Shown here piece after piece: positions 5,826 through 7,473 of a stretch of DNA of 7,473 nucleotides. Source of the stretch: Streptomyces katrae (GTDB lineage: Bacteria > Actinomycetota > Actinomycetes > Streptomycetales > Streptomycetaceae); assembly GCF_000966975.1 (NCBI RefSeq), contig NZ_JZWV01000970.1:1-7473 (forward strand), in the 5' to 3' direction. Position 1 is the stretch's first letter. Every line of letters starts with the position of its first letter. The notes below the pieces were generated by a model. It did not search any database. It was not told where the DNA came from and saw only the letters and a program-made list of their open reading frames with translations. The position numbers and the translations under genes are program-made.

Positions 5826-6013
5826 TGAAGCAGAAACCGCGGGCCCCGGGCAGGCCGCGTCTCACCTGGTGGATCGGAATCTCAAATTCCGTCGTCAACT
5901 CTTCGTCAGGCCGTCACAATCCCGGCAAATCGTTAACAGAAAAGTCGCTTCCGCACGCCCGGTCCCGTCACGCGTATCGCATCGTGGGCCGATCCGTCCC
6001 ACGTCTCCGGCCG
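5826..6013. other. Intergenic region downstream of glnII
   Basis: This 188-bp stretch is mostly non-coding. The part 5871-5950 is noticeably richer in A/T than its surroundings and has TTGACG on the minus strand at 5893-5898, a fair -35 element, but no good -10 follows at the normal distance. It could hold the promoter of the small gene and the winged-helix gene. The frameshifted glnII reading frame runs through it to a TGA at 5895-5897. Confidence 0.4.
5983..6003 (-). terminator. Possible weak terminator after glnII
   Basis: CGTGGG (5983-5988) and CCCACG (5998-6003) form a perfect 6-bp stem with a nine-base loop, ten bases past the original glnII stop codon. There is no T-run. It is much weaker than the hairpin at 4872-4911, so the call is tentative. 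Confidence 0.3.
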
Positions 6014-7055
6014 TCAGACCAGGCCGTCCTTCTCCAGGCCGGTGCAGCAGGTGTCCACGATCAGCCGCGTCACCACGTACGGGTCCACGTTCGCGTTCGG
6101 GCGGCGGTCCTCGATGTAGCCCTTGCCGTCCTTCTCCACCTGCCACGGGATGCGCACCGACGCGCCGCGGTCCGAGACGCCGTAGCTGAACTCGTTCCAG
6201 GGGGCGGTCTCGTGCAGACCCGTCAGACGCTCGTCGATGCCCGCGCCGTAGTTCTTGACGTGGTCCAGCGGCTTGCTGCCCTCGCCCAGCGCCTCGCACG
6301 CCGAGATGATCGCGCGGTAGTCCTCGCGCATCGCCCTCGTGGAGAAGTTGGTGTGCGCGCCCGCGCCGTTCCAGTCGCCCTTCACCGGCTTCGGGTTCAG
6401 CGTCGCCGACACGTTGAACTCCTCGGCCGTGCGGTACAGCAGCCAGCGCGCGATCCACAGCTGGTCGGAGACCTCCAGCGGCCCCACCGGGCCGACCTGG
6501 AACTCCCACTGGCCGGGCATGACCTCCGCGTTGATGCCGGAGATCTCCAGGCCGGCGGCGAGGCAGTGGTCCAGGTGCTTCTCGACGATCTCGCGGCCGA
6601 AGATCTCGTCCGCGCCCACGCCGCAGTAGTAGCCGCCCTGCGCCGCAGTAGTAGCCGCCCTGCGCCGCCGGGAAGCCGCCGACCGGGAAGCCGAGCGGAC
6701 GGGCGCCGTCGAAGAAGGTGTACTCCTGCTCGATGCCGAAGACCGGCTCGTGCGCGGCGAACTTCTCGGCGACCGGACGCAGCAGCGCGCGGGTGTTCGA
6801 CTCGTGCGGGGTCATGTCGATGTTCAGTACCTCGCACAGCACCAGGATGTTCGCCCCGCCCCGGATCGGGTCCGGGCAGGAGAACACGGGCTGGAGCACG
6901 CGGTCCGAGGCGTGCCCCTCCGCCTGGTTGGTGCTGGAGCCGTCGAAGCCCCAGATCGGCAGCTCGGCCCCGTCGGCCAGGATCTTCGTCTTGGAGCGGA
7001 GCTTCGCCGTCGGCTCGGTGCCGTCGATCCAGATGTACTCAGCCTTGTAGCTCAC
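6014..7055 (-). pseudogene. glnII: Glutamine synthetase type II, frameshifted by a 22-bp duplication
   Basis: The gene encodes GSII, the eukaryotic-type glutamine synthetase that joins ammonia and glutamate using ATP in the cytoplasm. From the GTG at 7055 residues 1-138 are typical (KAEYIWIDGTEPTAKLRSKT at 4-23, GFDGSSTNQAEGHASDR at 36-52, GIEQEYTFF at 107-115 with metal-binding Glu109/Glu111). The frame then breaks in a perfect 22-bp tandem duplication after YYCG. The rest is intact in another frame (6014-6619): NAEVMPGQWEF, NGAGAHTNFST, SVRIPWQVEKDGKGYIEDRR and NANVDPYVVTRLIVDTCC. Deleting one copy gives 339 residues, close to the family's usual length of about 340. As it stands, translation makes 138 native residues plus 248 Arg/Gly/Pro-rich residues, ending at 5895, without the substrate-binding half. 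An in-frame ATG at 7067 would add four residues; I prefer GTG because AGGA (7067-7070) then lies at a usable distance. No other lesion is seen, so the break is recent or an artefact. Confidence 0.93.
6619..6668. repeat. 22-bp perfect tandem duplication inside glnII
   Basis: Positions 6619-6640 and 6641-6662 are identical, and the match continues for six more bases (CGCCGC, 6663-6668), about 2.3 copies of a 22-bp unit. Since 22 is not a multiple of three, it shifts the frame by one. In the ancestral sequence the unit would have been flanked by a CGCCGC direct repeat, the classic substrate for replication slippage. Confidence 0.97.
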
Positions 7056-7077
7056 GGGCCCATCCATCCTGACTCTG

Positions 7078-7098
7078 CGGGTGCTGCACGGGTGCTGC
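7078..7098. repeat. 11-bp-phased direct repeat in the glnII leader
   Basis: CGGGTGCTGC occurs at 7078-7087 and again at 7089-7098, an exact 10-bp repeat with an 11-bp period, 23-43 bp upstream of the glnII start. Roughly one-helical-turn spacing would place both copies on the same DNA face. A regulatory role is possible but unproven. Confidence 0.45.
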
Positions 7099-7127
7099 GG
7101 TCTTGGCCGAAAGCGTCCCCCTCGGCG

Positions 7128-7165
7128 ATTTCTCATCGATTGCCCGTATGTGAACCCCTTGTTAC
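7128..7165 (-). promoter_or_regulatory. GlnR-like box array upstream of glnII
   Basis: Read on the minus strand, four pentamers follow each other with exact six-base gaps: GTAAC (7165-7161), TTCAC (7154-7150), GCAAT (7143-7139) and GAAAT (7132-7128). The reported GlnR pattern is gTnAC-n6-GAAAC repeated. The first pentamer matches fully, the last matches four of five, and the two middle ones are weaker. The 11-bp phasing and the position 73-110 bp upstream of the glnII start support a nitrogen-regulated promoter, active on GlnR binding when nitrogen is limiting. The array also lies in the gap shared with the divergent oxidoreductase gene. Confidence 0.55.
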
Positions 7166-7230
7166 CGGGGTTTGCGCCGCAGGTCGGGTGGCCTGCGCGG
7201 GTCGCATGCCGCGCACCCGTCCGAGTGGGG

Positions 7231-7242
7231 CAGACTGAGCAG
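7231..7242 (+). promoter_or_regulatory. Putative -10 element, leaderless start of oxidoreductase
   Basis: CAGACT (7231-7236) resembles the actinobacterial -10 consensus TAnnnT and ends six bases before the GTG at 7243. In Streptomyces this spacing is typical of leaderless mRNAs that begin at the start codon. The only Shine-Dalgarno-like bases (AG) abut the GTG, which agrees with leaderless translation. No clear -35 element is visible. Confidence 0.4.
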
Positions 7243-7473
7243 GTGAGCATTTCGTACGATTTGAACTCTTCCGGCGAGGGCTCCGCGTGGACCCCCGGCC
7301 GCCCCCGCCCCCGCGTCGGCCTGCTGGGCACCGGCCCCTGGGCCCGCCGCACCCACGCCCCCGCCCTCGCCGCCCACGCCGGCTCCGACTTCACCGGCGT
7401 ATGGGGCCGCCGGCCCGAAGCGGCGGCCGAGCTGGCCGGCGCCTACGGGGTGAAGGTGTACGAAGACCCCGAC
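7243..7473 (+). CDS. Gfo/Idh/MocA-type oxidoreductase, 5' part only
   Basis: Seventy-seven residues are visible before the window ends, with no stop. After a short polar leader (1-22), VGLLGTGPWARRTHAPALAA (25-44) is a Rossmann nucleotide-binding motif, with a GxGxxA variant (G29-T-G31-P-W-A34). FTGVWGRRPEAAAELAGAYG (50-69) is the second strand with the region that selects the cofactor, and VYEDPD (72-77) fits the next strand. This order is characteristic of the Gfo/Idh/MocA family of NAD(P)-dependent dehydrogenases acting on sugars and related compounds. The substrate cannot be inferred. The GTG at 7243 is the most upstream plausible start and has no good ribosome-binding site. The gene is divergent from glnII across a 187-bp gap that contains the GlnR-like boxes, so shared control is possible. 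Confidence 0.8.
   Translation, partial: MSISYDLNSSGEGSAWTPGRPRPRVGLLGTGPWARRTHAPALAAHAGSDFTGVWGRRPEAAAELAGAYGVKVYEDPD

Noticed and set aside
5575..5898. A 107-residue minus-strand frame between glnII and the regulator.
   Set aside because: Its codon bias is poor, it ends in an HTHTCTCTRT stretch that simply reads the alternating GT/AC tract, and a different frame of the same region is better supported (5697-5825).
6014..6619. The downstream 201-residue glnII half as an independent gene.
   Set aside because: It begins inside conserved GSII sequence, has no ribosome-binding site and lacks the N-terminal half. It is the remainder of a broken gene.
5895..7394. A 499-residue minus-strand reading frame taken as a single gene starting at 7394.
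   Set aside because: It fuses non-coding upstream sequence (overlapping the divergent oxidoreductase), the true N-terminal part of GSII and a frameshifted tail. GSII begins near 7055.

Overview
The window looks like a piece of a Streptomyces (or close actinobacterial) chromosome. Base composition is very GC-rich, third codon positions are almost all G or C, GTG starts are common, and a type II glutamine synthetase gene sits beside an OmpR-type winged-helix regulator. No tRNA, rRNA, CRISPR array, transposase or phage gene is visible.

Layout, left to right. (1) Positions 1-467, minus: start of an unrecognised protein with a faint resemblance to sigma-factor region 2, running off the left edge. 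(2) 568-1362, minus: a phosphatase with the HCTAGKDRTG P-loop. (3) 1513-2136, minus: a rhomboid-like membrane protein. (4) A 65-bp divergent gap, then 2202-3263, plus: a membrane protein with a large Met/His-rich repeat domain. (5) 3340-4863, plus: a PepSY-associated transmembrane protein. Genes 4 and 5 are probably one operon, and the His/Met content suggests metal (copper) handling. (6) A perfect 18-bp-stem hairpin at 4872-4911 ends the convergent pair formed by gene 5 and gene 7. (7) 4924-5559, minus: a winged-helix regulator with no receiver domain. Its upstream region holds a 37-bp strictly alternating purine-pyrimidine tract. (8) 5697-5825, minus: a likely overlooked 42-residue gene. (9) 6014-7055, minus: glnII. 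(10) 7243 to the right edge, plus: start of a Gfo/Idh/MocA-type oxidoreductase.

The most striking observation is that glnII is broken. A perfect 22-bp tandem duplication (copies at 6619-6640 and 6641-6662) shifts the frame after residue 138 of an otherwise intact glutamine synthetase. Removing one copy restores a 339-residue protein with no other lesion, so the event is either very recent, reversible, or an assembly error. The glnII promoter region carries four pentamers spaced 5-n6-5-n6-5-n6-5 that resemble GlnR boxes, so nitrogen control appears intact upstream of a disabled gene.
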